DNA of 64,000 nucleotides from Chamaecyparis obtusa (Eukaryota; Streptophyta; Pinopsida; Cupressales; Cupressaceae), in contig BSBK01001305.1 in NCBI GenBank assembly GCA_027943335.1, positions 385,501 through 449,500 on the forward strand. Reading direction: 5' to 3'. Both the position numbers and the translations under genes were made by a program. The notes under the pieces are model-generated. The model saw nothing but the letters and a program-made list of their open reading frames with translations, ran no database searches and had not been told where the DNA came from. Of the stretch, positions 47,672 to 59,606 are shown piece after piece. Numbering within the stretch: position 1 is the stretch's first letter; every line of letters begins with the position of its first letter.

Positions 47672-48569
47672 TTACATAGGGTAGGGATGGAGGATCCAAG
47701 GATGGATATTCCAAACCTACACCAACACTTATAACAACAAAAATCACAGTGGAATACAATAATATAATGCTTCAAAATAGAATTTCATTCAACATGTCCG
47801 ACTGTAAGGCCTTCCAGATTCTGGCCTTATACAATGAAATTAAAAATTATCTTAGCAATCTCCTAGCTAGTCCAGCTTTGAAACACATCAAAAACTAATG
47901 GAAACACTAAGGAAGATCTAAACTTGAGCTTGCAAGCCTCCAAGAAATCTCCTTGTGTCCAAGCATGTAAACCACTAGCTCTTCTATTACAATATCAGAT
48001 AAACCATCTAATCTTCAAGATCTCATAGTAGCTAATTATGATTCTACTCTACTCTAATCCATTATTACTTATTTAATACTCCTCCTCTACTACCTCTACA
48101 TCAACCAAGGCTCTCAATATATAGCCAGCTAAGCCACAAGTTGGCTAGTCATGCATCAATTACATTATAGGTCCAGCCTAAGGAGAGATACCAAAACTAA
48201 AGATAGAAATAACAAAACATGATGCAAAGATGGATTTAGGTCCACACAAGATCTAAGAACATATCCCCAACTGTGCAAGCTCTAATTTCCCCGCACGGAA
48301 TCACACAAGATGAAATACCACATGTTTCATGAGAGAAACTCATAGAAAATTGATGCCCGAGGAAAATGAAGATAAATCCCATACCCAAATGAATTAAGAT
48401 GTGTGCCCTTAGGATAATGCCCAAAATTAGGTCCACTACACTACATTAACTTTGCAAAGTAAGAAACCAACAGAAGCAATAGTTACAAAACAAACACCAA
48501 GCAAGTACAAAAATATAAAATATTTTTGGTGATGCAAGATTGCTCAAGACCCAAGATGCTCCTGCATCA
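47672..48569 (-). repeat. Element F 5' LTR (right on the plus strand)
   Basis: Plus-strand end CTGCATCA at 48569, followed by ATCAT. The inner border near 47672 is set by the PBS; the last bases of this LTR have diverged from the other copy. Confidence 0.85.
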
Positions 48570-48574
48570 ATCAT
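48570..48574. repeat. Target duplication ATCAT of element F, right copy
   Basis: Identical to 44719-44723. Confidence 0.75.
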
Positions 48575-48969
48575 TCAGGCCATATGTAGCTGGGGTAGAA
48601 GTGATTGCATATGTACCAAATGATGTAGTTAAAGACATTTTTAGACAATCATAGACTACTGGGAGGAGATGCAGATGGATAAACCAAATATAGGAGTTTG
48701 ACATTGATGTTCAGATCACAAAGTTGGTAAGAGGATAGGGCTTAGCCAAACTTATGGAAGAATCAAATCTAGAAGTAGCACAGGTAAATTAGGTTGATCT
48801 TGAGCATGCCAAAATTAGTATTGAAATGTGTCCTTGGTACAATGATATAGTTTATTTTTTAAAGCATATGAAATTTAATGATAGTTTGAATGATAACCAA
48901 AAGAGAACTATCAAACTTTAAGCTGCAAAATATGTCTTAGTTCAAGGTGATCTATATTGGAAGAATAGA

Positions 48970-50090
48970 GATGGGGTGTTACTTTTCAATTTAGACATGT
49001 ATCAAGCTGAAAATTTTCTTAAAGAAATGCATGAGGGATCTTGTGGTGGTCACTTTTCAACAAAAACTACAGCACATAAAATATTACATGCAGGGTATTA
49101 TTGGCAACAACTTTTTAAGGATTGTCATGCCTATGTGAGAAAATGTGAAGCTTGTCAAATTTTTTTTGGGAAGATAAAATATGATGGTGCCCTTCCCCTT
49201 AGGACTTTGCAAATAGAAGAAACTTTCTAGATGTGGGGAATTGATTTTATTGGAGAAATCCGTGATAAGTGAAGTGGGGGACATAGTTGGATCTTAGTGG
49301 CTACTGATTACTTCACAAAATGGGTGGAAGCCATACCTACTATGAAATCCACAAGAAAGGTTGTGACTAATTTCTTGATGGAAAATATCATAAGCAGGTT
49401 TGGAGTCCCTAAAAAGATTATTGCAGATAACGGTATGTGTTTCAGATCAAAAGAGTTTTCTGATTTATGTGGAAAGTATGGCATAACTGTATCCTATTCA
49501 TCTCCCTATCACCCCAGGGAAATGGACAAGTTGAGTCCAAAAATAATAATATTTTGAAGATGATTAGAAGGATGTTGGATAATAATAAGCATTCTTGGGA
49601 TTCAAAGTTAAATTTAGCCTTATGGGCTGACAGGATCACATTGAAGAAGTCAACTAGTCTCTCATCTTTCAACTTAGTTTATGGAAAGGAAGCGAGGCTA
49701 CCCTTAAACAACTTACTACCGGTCTACAAGTTCATCACTGAAGAACATTTAGAAGATATTGACTTCATGGAAGAAAGGTTGAATACCTTGGTTGAACTTG
49801 ATGAAATCAGGAGATGTGCTCAAGAACAAAATATCACCAAGAAAAAGCAAGTTAAATCTTTACATGATAAAAGAGCTTTGAACAGATCTTTCAAAGTAGA
49901 TGATTGGGTTTCAAAATGGAATGCAAAAGATTAAGATAAAGGTAAGCATGGTAAATTTGAGGCCTTGTGGTTAGGGCCATTCATTATTTTGAGAAAGGCA
50001 GGAGAGCATTCTTATTTTTTGCAGGATACTGACGAAAGAGTGCAAGACTTTCCAATTCATGGACAATACTTAAAGCCATTCTTTTCATAA
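48970..50090 (+). pseudogene. Integrase of element E
   Basis: Zinc-binding N-terminus: EMHEGSCGGHFSTKTTAHKI, YYWQQLFKDCHAYVRKCEAC (H-H-C-C). Core: WGIDFIGEI (Asp), VATDYFTKWVEA, IADNGMCFRS (Asp), and after a frameshift at about 49520 GNGQVESKNNNILK (Glu). C-terminal domain: VDDWVSKWN, FEALWLGPFIILRKAGEHSY, QYLKPFFS, stop at 50088. Stops at 49229 and 49270 and one frameshift are the only clear lesions. Inserts the cDNA. Confidence 0.85.
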
Positions 50091-50234
50091 AAATATTCAA
50101 GGGGTTTTCTTTCCCTTTTTTAATTTTCCTTTACATATTTTTAACATTATTTTGGATATGATTTCATGGATTAATTATTGTTCTATTTTTTCTTTTTGTA
50201 AGTCTTCTTCATCCTGAGATAGTTGGGATTCTCA

Positions 50235-50273
50235 TCATGCCCATAAGGAACATGTGTCCCCAATAAGAGCCAC
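50235..50273 (+). promoter_or_regulatory. Polypurine/LTR-junction motif of element E
   Basis: CATGCCCATAAGGAACATG then TGTCCCCAATAAGAGCCAC reaches the 3' LTR at 50274. Shared with element B (6253, 12223). Confidence 0.6.
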
Positions 50274-52228
50274 TGATGGAGCCTTAATTTTGCAAATTAA
50301 GGCCTCCATTGGACTATCCTCTCTCATTCTCTTTCTTAAAATTATCATTGTATAATCAAGTGATAACTTTTGAGATCTTTGAAGATCATTATGCCTCGAC
50401 AAGTGTATCGTTGAGCCAGGGAAAATGAAATTCTAGAATGTTCCTGTCATAGAACAGTCAATGATGTCAACGGGAGATATGAAAGTAATGCTAGTAGATG
50501 AAAAGGATTTTTACAAGTATGAAACTACATATTTCATGTACCTAGAGATTCATTGATAAAGAATTCATGCCCATAAATTTATACTGCAATGTTCTTATGT
50601 TGCAAACAAAAGTCAATGAATTTTGGAAGTTCTTTAGCAAAAGTTCAATGCCAAGATATAAGTAAAAAAAGACCGAGTCATTGGTTTTGGTTCAATAAAC
50701 AATATTTAATATTGCTTTGTGTGTGTTATAGGTCTCCAAGCATGGGATGAAGGACGTGCACATAGATGATGTCAAACTAGGCATGATTCGCGTTGGCTGT
50801 ATATGGCCACAAACAAGATGAAGACTCATTGAGTACGTAGGAGGAGGACATTACAATGAAGAAAGACAACAGGGAGAAAATATCAAGCCTGTGCAGGAGG
50901 TATAGAAGCAGTAGTGACTTGTCAGGCTAGTTGCAAGATGAATTCTATACACTCGATAAGGCACGATGTAAAAGACAAATGTAAAGCCTTCAGTAAATAT
51001 TATTTTGTGTATATAAAACTTATGTTACGTAATCATGGAAATAGGTTAAATATGGAAAGGCATGTCAGTTCATGAAATGTAGCCTCCACCTATCACTTAC
51101 CATTGTGCTTGCCAGAAAAATAATAGTTATATTTAGTTATAGTTAAGACAAACATATTAATATTTTTATGAAGTAGTGTATCTTTCAAATGTTAGCCACG
51201 CGAATCCTCATAAACATATAAATATAAGATATAAAATCAAATAAGAGGGAGGACTTGACCTATGGATATTATACTGTTGCATAATAAAAATTTCTTCATT
51301 TGGAAAGGAATGAATTTTTGAACTAAGCTCATGAATTCTGGATTATTGAATAAATATATGTATATGTGATTTTGGAATCAAACTGCATTGGATGGATCAT
51401 TTGTAAGGAGTGTCTGTAGTGCAATTTTATTTCTAGCATAATATGTAAGCGTATCTATTTTATTTATGCTGATTAGAGTTTTCAATTATTATTAAGTTGT
51501 GTCCTTTGTAAATATTTTATTAATTTCTATAAATATTTTAATATATGGGTAAGTGGATTGGGTCATTATTGCATTTTAAACTTGATAAACATAGATATTG
51601 TGAAATATTTAATTGTTTCCATATTTATTTCTAGTTTGTCTCCACATTACAGGAGTTAAAGTGCATCCTAGACTAGTTTAAAATTGTGTTCACATAATTG
51701 ATCCATCACGTATGGATTATTACTCTACTTATAGTTTTAAATACATTGATTTTTACAAAGTTGTACGTTTCAACTTATAATATTGAATCTATTTGCCCAT
51801 TTAATTAGGCACTGGTCTTTATATTACTCTTAATTCATGATCCATACACTGGCAATTATTTCATCTCCCCTTTAAAGATTTAATATATTCATCTGTGGCA
51901 TTAATCCATAATTATTATTTAAAACACTCTTATATTTATATAATCATTTACTTTTGTTATTAATTCATTATTTTTAAAGCTTTCTATAATTCTTTCCACT
52001 TTGGAAGCTTTCATTATATTAGTATTTTAACCATTCTACTATAAGCATCCTGGGCTTAAGTATTTTGTTCAGGATCAGGTGCACCCACCTTGGCCTTGCA
52101 GAGCCAGAAGTGTAGGGAACTCAGATTACACTGTTCAGTTCTGTCAAGTTGGCCATAACCTATTGGATATCCCAGCATCGAGTTGGCAAGACTCATAGGA
52201 TTCCAATCTATTGTTTTGGGAACCAACA
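50274..52228 (+). repeat. Element E 3' LTR
   Basis: 1955 bp, same length as the 5' LTR. Ends GGGAACCAACA. TATA box at 51010, hairpin module at 52073. Confidence 0.9.
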
Positions 52229-53608
52229 GTTTCCTTGATCGCAATGCTAGAGCACAATCCTAAATGTGAATTTCTTGTTGAAAATATTTTTGCACATGCC
52301 TATGAAAAACCAAAATTTGAAATAGTGTGTGAGATTGTTGGTCCCAAAGCTCTCTAGTATTCTAAGATTTAATCCTATATACAACGCAAGACCATCCCCA
52401 TCATCCTTTCCCATAATCAATGCAAAACTTCATTCGTCACACTTCCCATTACACTATCCTTGGCAATACCCTTTTCCAAAAGCACTTCGATGGAACCATC
52501 CTCTTATGTATCAATTTAGAGGAAGCCAAAACAACATTGGAAGAGGTACACCAAGGAATCTATTGGGCCCATCCTAGTGGGCTCACTTTGGCAAAAAAGA
52601 TTCTAATAATAGGTTACTATTGGTCGACCATGGAACAAAATGCATATCAATTTGTGAAGCATTGTGTCCCCTGTCAACAACATGGTCATTTGATACATGC
52701 CCTTTCCCAAGCCCTCCAACCTACCTTCACACATTGGCCCTTCTCCCACTGGGGTTTTGATCTTATTGGCTATATTTATCCAAATTCTTCAAATGGCCAC
52801 AAATATATTATTGCCACCACTGAGTATTTCACAAAGTGGGTCGAGGCTATTCCACTTACTTACACAATAGGAAAGAATATTTCAAATTTCATCATGAACT
52901 ACATCATTTTTTGCTATGACATTCCCTAGGACATCTTAACTGACAATGTATCCTCTTTCAAGAACAAGGAGGTCCCTACCCTATGTAAGAATTTTGGAAT
53001 CACCCAATATTTCTCCTCAAAATGCTTCCCCAAGGGAAATGGTCAAGCTAATGCTACAAATAAGACTATCTTGAAAATCATTAAAAATTTAGTTGATGAT
53101 ATTGGCCGTGACTGGCATCTTTAGCTCACTCCCACCCTGTGGGATTACTGAACCTCCATTTGCACTCCCACAAGAGCCACTCCATTCACCCTTATTTTTG
53201 GTACAAAATTTGTCCTTCCCATTGAAATTGATCTCCCTTCCCTCAAAATCTCCTTAAAGAATATGATGTCTGAAGAAAAATACCAAGTCATCTACCTACA
53301 AGAGTTGCAACTCCTCAATGAGAGGTGCCTCAATGCCTTAAACCACTTCTGCATGTATCAAGATTGCCTACACCTATAGTTTCATAAGAAGGTTAAGCCT
53401 CATGAATATAAGGTTGGAGATCTTGTCTTGCAGCACAATATGAAGAACCTCCACAATCGAGAAGAAAGGAAAGTTTGAGCCTAACTGGCTTGGTCTATTT
53501 ATCATCACAGCTAAATTTGGCTTTGGAGCCTATCAGATTGCTACTTCAGAGGGAGACCCACTCCCTGATCTTATAAATATTCAACATCTCAAGCGCTTCT
53601 ATGCATGA
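52229..53608 (+). pseudogene. Integrase of element C (3' of insertion E)
   Basis: After a short pre-integrase part (AMLEHNPKCEFLVENIFAHA) the domain reads EVHQGIYWAHPSGLTLAKKI, YYWSTMEQNAYQF, CVPCQQHG (zinc-binding), WGFDLIGYI (Asp), ATTEYFTKWVEAI, LTDNVSSFKN (Asp), GNGQANATNKTILK (Glu is Asn here), and the C-terminal HEYKVGDLVLQHN. Several stops (52932, 53125 region, 53380). Frame ends at TGA near 53608. Confidence 0.75.
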
Positions 53609-55800
53609 ACTTCTAGCAAAATTTCCTATACAGAAAAAAAAAACAAAAAAATCAAAAAAATCAACAAAATCAACAAAATCCAAAATCCAAAAAAAAAAAA
53701 TCAGCAAAATCCTAAAAATAAAAAAATTAGAAAATCCCAAAAACAATGCAAAAGTTCCTGAAAAAAGTATAAAGAGTATTAAAAATCTTGAAAAAATTCT
53801 CACTTTGGTGAAAACCTTTTAAATAGGCACCTCAGTGATATCAAAAAACAAAATAGTAAAGAGAAATAAATTGTCTAGTGGTGAAAACTTGGTAATCAAG
53901 GGCTTTGGATAAGTACCATGGTGAAAACTTGTCTCATGCACCACGTGTAGAAAACTTGGGTCCATTATCTATTAGGACCACTCATTTGCTTCCAAATTCC
54001 TCCACATGTTGCATGTTTGTGCATGAGTCCTTTTTGATTCACCCATTTTTGCATCACTGCCTTTTTAACAAATACTGCTAGTTTGTAAGGCAGTCACTCC
54101 ATCATGCCTCCATAATAAGGATCTCCCATGAGCTTAATCCCATCAAACTGAGGATTTTTCAAAAACATTAATTGAATGATTGCTTAACAAAATCAACACC
54201 AAGACCATATTTTTGAGTCATTGTTCCTTTCACATCTATTTCCATAAAATACCCACATTTGACAAAACAATCAAATCTTTGCCCTTCTAGATGCTTCCTT
54301 GCCAAGTCATCTTATCAGAAACACCATCACAAAACTATTCATGGAAAGAACTATGGACCAAATGAATTCTTGGTCATGAGGCCTTCTTTTCAATTTTATA
54401 CTTCACATGTCAATCCAAACCTACTCAAGATGACCTTGATCTTTCATATGTTGGTCTATTAGGAATGGTGTAAATTGATGCATTTTTTTGTGGTATGATA
54501 TGTTTGTTGATATTTTATTGCATTCTTGTTAGTTTCTAGTTATGGTTATGTGTATCTTAGCGGGGGAAATAGGTTAGTACATTCTCATCCCTCAAAAGAT
54601 TCAAGTATCCCCAGACCTCTCCAATAAGTATATGACATTGGTTCCCTCAAGACTATGAAATCTACATCTATGTTCCTAAATCTATCTATTGTGTCTGGGA
54701 GTCTAGTCCACACAAAGGAACAATGTCATCTATTCTTTTATAACACATGATGCATACCTCCTTTTGTAAAATACAACTAGGGTGTTCTCTCTGACATAAA
54801 CACAAGTAATACCACTAAAATAATGTAGTTAGGATACATGTAGTTAGGGCTCATTGTACATTTTTCTTGAGACAAAGGTTCTATTTATTCCCCCCTCCTA
54901 GTGAGTTACTTGGTCCTATTAGCTATGTTTGATGCACAAAAAAATGGAGTCTCATTTAGAAGTTTCATTCAGTTAAATATGTTACACTTTGTTGCATTCA
55001 TTTATGAGTCATGATTATGTAATTGACATTTATTAGGTTCATTATTTATATTACATTAATTGTTACTTATGAGTTTAAGTATTGAATTCAATTTCTATGT
55101 AACAATTTTAGTTAGTTTCATAATTCATTACATTGACCATACATCACTGTTATTAACAATTTCAAATATAGACTTCAAATTCTTATGACAGTTATATTAG
55201 TGTGCATTAGGTCCATTATCTACCACCTAGTTACTATCTTTAGGCTCATTATTCATTATTCATTAATCATATAGTCCACTTTCATAATGTTAATCATTAT
55301 TCATTAATTATACATTGCACTTCAAGTATATCTAAACCATCCTCATTAATTATTATTCATTAATTGAATATTTCATGTCAAATATATCTAACCCATTAAT
55401 CATTAATCATTATCCATAAATCAAGCATTGCATATATCTAACATATCATTACATTTGCATAATATAGAAAAAAAGAAAATCATCCATACGTTAGAACAAC
55501 ATATAGAATAATATCATATAATCACACACATCTTGTATCACAAATGTCAATCACATACTCATGTCATATAAATGACATCATGTATAATAAATCCCATAGA
55601 GGACCATCAAATCATCATGCTTTTATATCATAAAAATTTCAACAAAGTGTCTATCATAGTCCATTAATAAAATCCATCAAAATGTCATAAACTATCATAA
55701 GAATACATTTGATAGATACATCAAAACTACATATCAAAATATACCTAGGTTCTTCTATACATGTAAATATCATTATCATAATGTCATAAGTATAAAATTT
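53609..55800. other. Non-coding stretch, probably 3' end and LTR of element C, then AT-rich DNA
   Basis: 53633-53780 is A-rich (AAAATCAACAAAATCC type). A purine run TTAGCGGGGGAAATAGG near 54557 could be a PPT. From 55230 to 55450 CATTAATCATTATTCATTAA recurs as a loose low-complexity repeat. I found no LTR match to the region before 20449. Confidence 0.35.
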
Positions 55801-55849
55801 GTGTATCAAAAATATCTACAAAGCTCTCAAGTGGTCCCCTGGGAAGATA

Positions 55850-56900
55850 TCCCTAATCGTACTCCTCCAACTCCATCTTTGCATGGGGGTTTCAGTGGTA
55901 ATCCCACCAAACCTTGTGACCTCCCACCTCTGGCCCCTGTAGAGAATGATCTCTCTCCACCGATAAAATATGAAGCCCTATGCTCAGGTGGCACCACATC
56001 ACAATATAACTTCCTGTAGTAAGATTCCTCTCTGACAGCTCTCATCTCCCATCTCCATGTAATAAATGACTCAAGTATCACCTACATCATACCAGGAACT
56101 ATCAATGCCTGTATGACTAAATCCCTTTCCCCCTATACCACTCCACCCTTTTCTTCCACGAATCCTTTTCAGATTTCATTGTGTCAATTTATCTCTACAG
56201 TGTATCAAGTTGAATCTATGCCTCTAAGGCCCTTGTATGAGTCTCTATCACTTCAAACTATCTAGACTCTACCTAGGCCTGTAGAGCATCCAATGTAGAC
56301 TAGACACTATCCACACATGATATATTTTCCTATACTATGGCCTATAACCATGCACCTCTACTTGTAGACTCTGGGATTGAGCTGTCTCCTCCTGTAATGA
56401 GCCATGTATTCGGGCCACCTCTACAACCAAACTGGCCTTCTTGGATAGTACAATTTTATAATCCTCATCTAATAGGAGGTGGTCCCTATGCTTGTAGTGG
56501 TTGAGGTGATTCTTATTATAGTGCATCCTTCTTAGGTACCTATTCCTGAACCTACTAGCCTTCCTATATTGATCCATGTACCTATACCAACCACTGACAC
56601 ACTTGATGTCCTTTCCCATCCCCTCCATCTTATCCCCCATCATCCCCTCCATCCCCATCTCCCTTGGAAGCATCCTAATCCCTTACCAAATTATCTACTA
56701 CCTATACCTTTCCAAGGATGGTGAGATGCATAGGTGTTTGTGCTTCCCACCACTGATCATATGCTAGTCTCACCTAGAAATCCCCAACATTTTCCTATCT
56801 CTGCACCCATGCAACATGTTCCATAACTAACCATGACTATCTATCCATCTAGATAGCAACCCCCAACCCCATAGAGTCCCCATCTCCCATATCACCATTG
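55850..56900 (-). pseudogene. Plant-mobile-domain ORF relic G, C-terminal part
   Basis: On the minus strand directly after element H, a frame with stops gives LAYDQWWEAQTPMHLTI, similar to the tryptophan pair (F/Y-D-x-W-W) that follows a plant mobile domain. Downstream comes a Met/Gly-rich stretch and a helical, charged part (56673-56335: LNHYKHRDHLLLDEDYKI, ARIHGSLQEETAQ). Partner of 61971-63060. Such proteins occur both as domesticated genes (MAIN/MAIL type) and within retroelements; this copy is broken. Confidence 0.5.
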
Positions 56901-56905
56901 GATGA
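56901..56905. repeat. Target duplication GATGA of element H, left copy
   Basis: Matches 61966-61970 exactly and borders TGTATC, the LTR start. Confidence 0.85.
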
Positions 56906-58388
56906 TGTATCTTCTTAAAATGGAAGCACTTCCATGTTAAGAGCATTTATCCCTCTGAGTAAGTGATCTGGGGTCATGTCAAGCACCTTGATTGGGTCTT
57001 TTCATGGATCTGGATGTTTCCCCCCTGTTCTGGTTCTTTCTCCCTATTTCCAACCTCATTTCTAGCAACTTTCACTATGAATTTGAAGATCTTGACTTTC
57101 TAGGTCAAGGATGACCTGATGGGTCAAGGAGGACCTAGTCCCTAACCTAGGTTAGGGATGACCTCATCCCTGACCTAGGGTAGAGACTACCTTGTCCCTA
57201 ACCCTAGGTCCAATTTTCAAATTTTGAAAGTTTCAGGATGTCGAGTTTTGGAAAACTTTATTTTCCTGCTTCCAGGTCAGCTGTTTCAAATTTTAGAATG
57301 GTAAATCCTTAAATTACATTTAATCTAGGTCAATTTATAGGGGTTAAGGTTAATTGGGATTTAATTCTCCAATGTCAGCCTCTCTAGAAGTTTGTGCCCT
57401 AGATCACTATAAAAGGAGGCCTTCCTCTCTCATTATCTCCATCACTTTTGGCAATCAAGCATCCACTTTCATGATCAAGGCTTCAAGTTTTGCAATCCAT
57501 TCATCAAGAGAAAAATCAAGCAAGTAGTTTCAAGGAAGCATTCAAGCCCTCATCTCCATTGAAGTTCTCCTTTGAAGATCAAGGATTCAAGCATTCAATC
57601 CTTTGAAGGGATTTGGTTCAAGCATTCAAGATTCATCATTCAAACCCTAGATCTAGCCATCATGGTGGTGTGATCTTCCTTCAAGATCCTTTTTTCATCT
57701 TCAAGATCCATTCATTCTTCTTTCAAGGTGGATTCCAAGCATACAATCATGGAGGTTTTTATTTACATGTGTTAATGTTATGTTCAAGATTTCATATCAA
57801 TATATGTGTTTACATTTGAAATACAATTGCATATGTATTGAATTTCATAGCTTCATAGTTAGATCTACTTCTACTACTTGCTAACATTCTCCATTTCAAT
57901 TTCATTATTAAGGTTAATTCCAAACCGGGGTTTGACCAAGTTAAACCCCTCATCCAAACAACAAAACCATTTGTTCTTCCAGGTACAGGTACAGGAAAAT
58001 GAATTGAAGTGCAGATTTGGATACCCTTTTTAGAAAAATTTCAAGATCTGTGAACATAATTTTTGTTAGAGATGATCTTCAGTGAGGGGTAGGATCCTGC
58101 CCTGGGGTAATACCTTGCCCCGCTATCTGGGTCAAGGATGACCTTCTTCTAGAAAGACAAAAGTTTTTTGGGTTTTCTCTGTCTCGGTATTTCCAGTCTA
58201 GAACAAGTTGTAGAATTTCCCAAAATTGTGCACAGACATCAGAAAACAATGCTTTCTTCATCAGCCTTCTTTAGAGATAAGTATTTCTATTTCATTTAGT
58301 TTGTATGTCCAAATTTTTTTCCATCACATATACTTCACATTCTATCTATTCACATCATTTACTCCTATACCAAATTTAATTCTATTCA
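56906..58388 (+). repeat. Element H 5' LTR
   Basis: 1483 bp. Begins TGTATC, ends CTATTCA. A 28-bp imperfect palindrome lies at 56914-56941 (CTTAAAATGGAAG / CTTCCATGTTAAG), the TATA box at 57408. A repeat of GGTCAAGGATGACC and CCTAACCTAGG motifs lies at 57100-57205. Confidence 0.85.
57408..57414 (+). promoter_or_regulatory. TATA box of element H 5' LTR
   Basis: CACTATAAAAGGAGG. In the 3' LTR the same place reads CACTAAAAAAGGAGG, so that copy has lost the box. Confidence 0.65.
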
Positions 58389-58563
58389 TTTTAGTGAACC
58401 TAACACACTTACCCTCTTTTCTTTTTTGGATTTAGATTTTGTGGTTTAATCTCTTCTTGCATTAAGATTAGGTTTATTTTATGCTCTTGCATTTTAAATT
58501 CAAAAATACAAAAAAATCTATATATTCAATAAAATACAAAAACATTTCTTGCATTTCATTTAC

Positions 58564-58984
58564 TATGAGGATTGTTAAGATGCTTTGGTGTGTGGTCATG
58601 ATCCTTATTACCCTTCTTTTCACATCTCTTTATCATACCTATGATGTTTATGAGAGTATCATTCACTTCATTATGTTGATGATCCTTCATTTTGCACTTG
58701 CTTATGCTTTTGTGAAATTGACTGATACTAGTCTTCCTACTTTCAAAAATTTCATTAAAGATTTATGTGGTATCCTTATTACTCTTTTGGACTATGTGAA
58801 GAATTCGGTAGATGATACACCATCTCCTAATCTTCCTAATCCTATCATTCCTAATTCAATTCCTAATCTTCCTAATCCTAATCTGATGCCTAATTCTCCA
58901 TTTTCTATCCCTAGTTCTTCCCGTACTTATGATGGGATTCAAGCTATGTGTATTACTATAATGAATAAGACATTTGTTTTGTAA
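58564..58984 (+). CDS. Small membrane-like protein of element H
   Basis: From ATG 58564 the protein has 139 codons to TAA 58982. The frame is also open upstream to 58481, but that part is Lys/Asn/Ile-rich and less convincing. Residues 3-20 (IVKMLWCVVMILITLLF) and 33-52 (HFIMLMILHFALAYAFVKL) look like two membrane segments. A Pro/Asn-rich tail repeats LPNP (PNLPNPIIPNS, PNLPNPNLMP) and the end is IQAMCITIMNKTFVL. It is the only intact ORF of the element. I do not recognise it. It could be a chance ORF. Confidence 0.4.
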
Positions 58985-59606
58985 AGGTATCCCTTGTCTC
59001 TATCCCTGGGGGGCAAGGTTCTTCCTTCTTTCTCTTTTTCTAGGGATTTTCTTTCCTTAGCTTAGTGGTATTTGTTTATATTGCAATATTATTTCATCAT
59101 ACTGATAGATGTTGTGACTATAGATAACCTTTTTATATGAGAGGTTTTTGTACTAGGTCATCACCTCTTCTGTATGTTGCAAATTATGTTTATTATAAAC
59201 TCTTACCTTTTATTTGGTGTTAGAGTTGTTTCCCTCATTCCAAAGATTCCTTTTCCTCTTCTTTTTAGGGGTCTTGATGATTGAATCTTTGTTCCCGCTT
59301 TTGAAAGATGATATTTTATCTAAAAGCACTCATCTATGGTTGGGGTCTTGTTGATAAGATCTCTCTCATTGAGGATCCTTTTTCCATGAGTGACATATCC
59401 TTTTCACAATTATCTATACTCTTGGATGTAGGGGTCAATATCCCTCGCTAAGAATATGGTATACATTGTTGCTAAACAAGATATCTCCTTGCATTGTGAA
59501 GTAGGTATCCTCTTCCTCTTCCTCTTCCTAATCATGTCTAGTAGACAACCATGATAAGGAGGGGGGCATATATAGGGTCTCCCTTGTACTATAGATTTTT
59601 TATTTA

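Larger units (their letters stand above)
44724..48569 (-). mobile_element. Element F: minus-strand LTR element, deletion derivative
   Basis: Two LTRs of about 0.9 kb enclose 2.05 kb with gag and protease on the minus strand; RT, RNase H and integrase are absent. PBS for initiator tRNA-Met lies inside the right LTR. TSD ATCAT. Inserted in RNase H of element E, opposite in direction. The gag and the protease form I-V-D-G-G-S resemble a Ty3/gypsy lineage of the chromovirus kind; this is a family-level guess. Confidence 0.85.
44555..48780 (+). pseudogene. Standard RNase H of element E, split by element F
   Basis: Left part 44555-44723: FASYHTIAEVMLQK, QLIAFFSKCLQVAEL, INEKHAYALVKVVKS. Right part from 48575: FRPYVAGVEVIAYVP and on to about 48780. 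With element F and one ATCAT removed the frame joins exactly as VVKSF-RPY, the usual sequence here. The first strand is partly lost (a stop precedes it). Confidence 0.75.
37506..52228 (+). mobile_element. Element E: 14.7-kb Tat/Ogre-like LTR retrotransposon
   Basis: Two LTRs of 1955 bp each (37506-39460, 50274-52228), PBS at 39464, PPT-side motif at 50235. Coding order gag, protease, aRNH, RT, RNase H, integrase. Length falls to about 10.9 kb when the nested element F (44724-48569, plus one TSD) is removed. Compared with element C, the frames are far more open, so E is younger. It is inserted between the aRNH and integrase of element C. Confidence 0.9.
20449..53608 (+). mobile_element. Element C: old Tat-like Ty3/gypsy element, twice interrupted
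   Basis: Order on the plus strand: gag (20449-22440), protease (22920-23320), linker and start of RT (23400-24642), [insertion D], RT and RNase H (35859-37060), archaeal-type RNase H (37117-37505), [insertion E], integrase (52229-53608). Removing D and E leaves a continuous gag-pol homology. The presence of a second RNase H after the first is the mark of the Tat branch. Every domain carries stop codons, so the element is long dead. LTRs were not located with confidence. Confidence 0.75.

Noticed and set aside
53601..53822. 73-codon ORF of Lys/Ser repeats
   Set aside because: Low-complexity A-rich DNA after the integrase stop of element C; not a gene.
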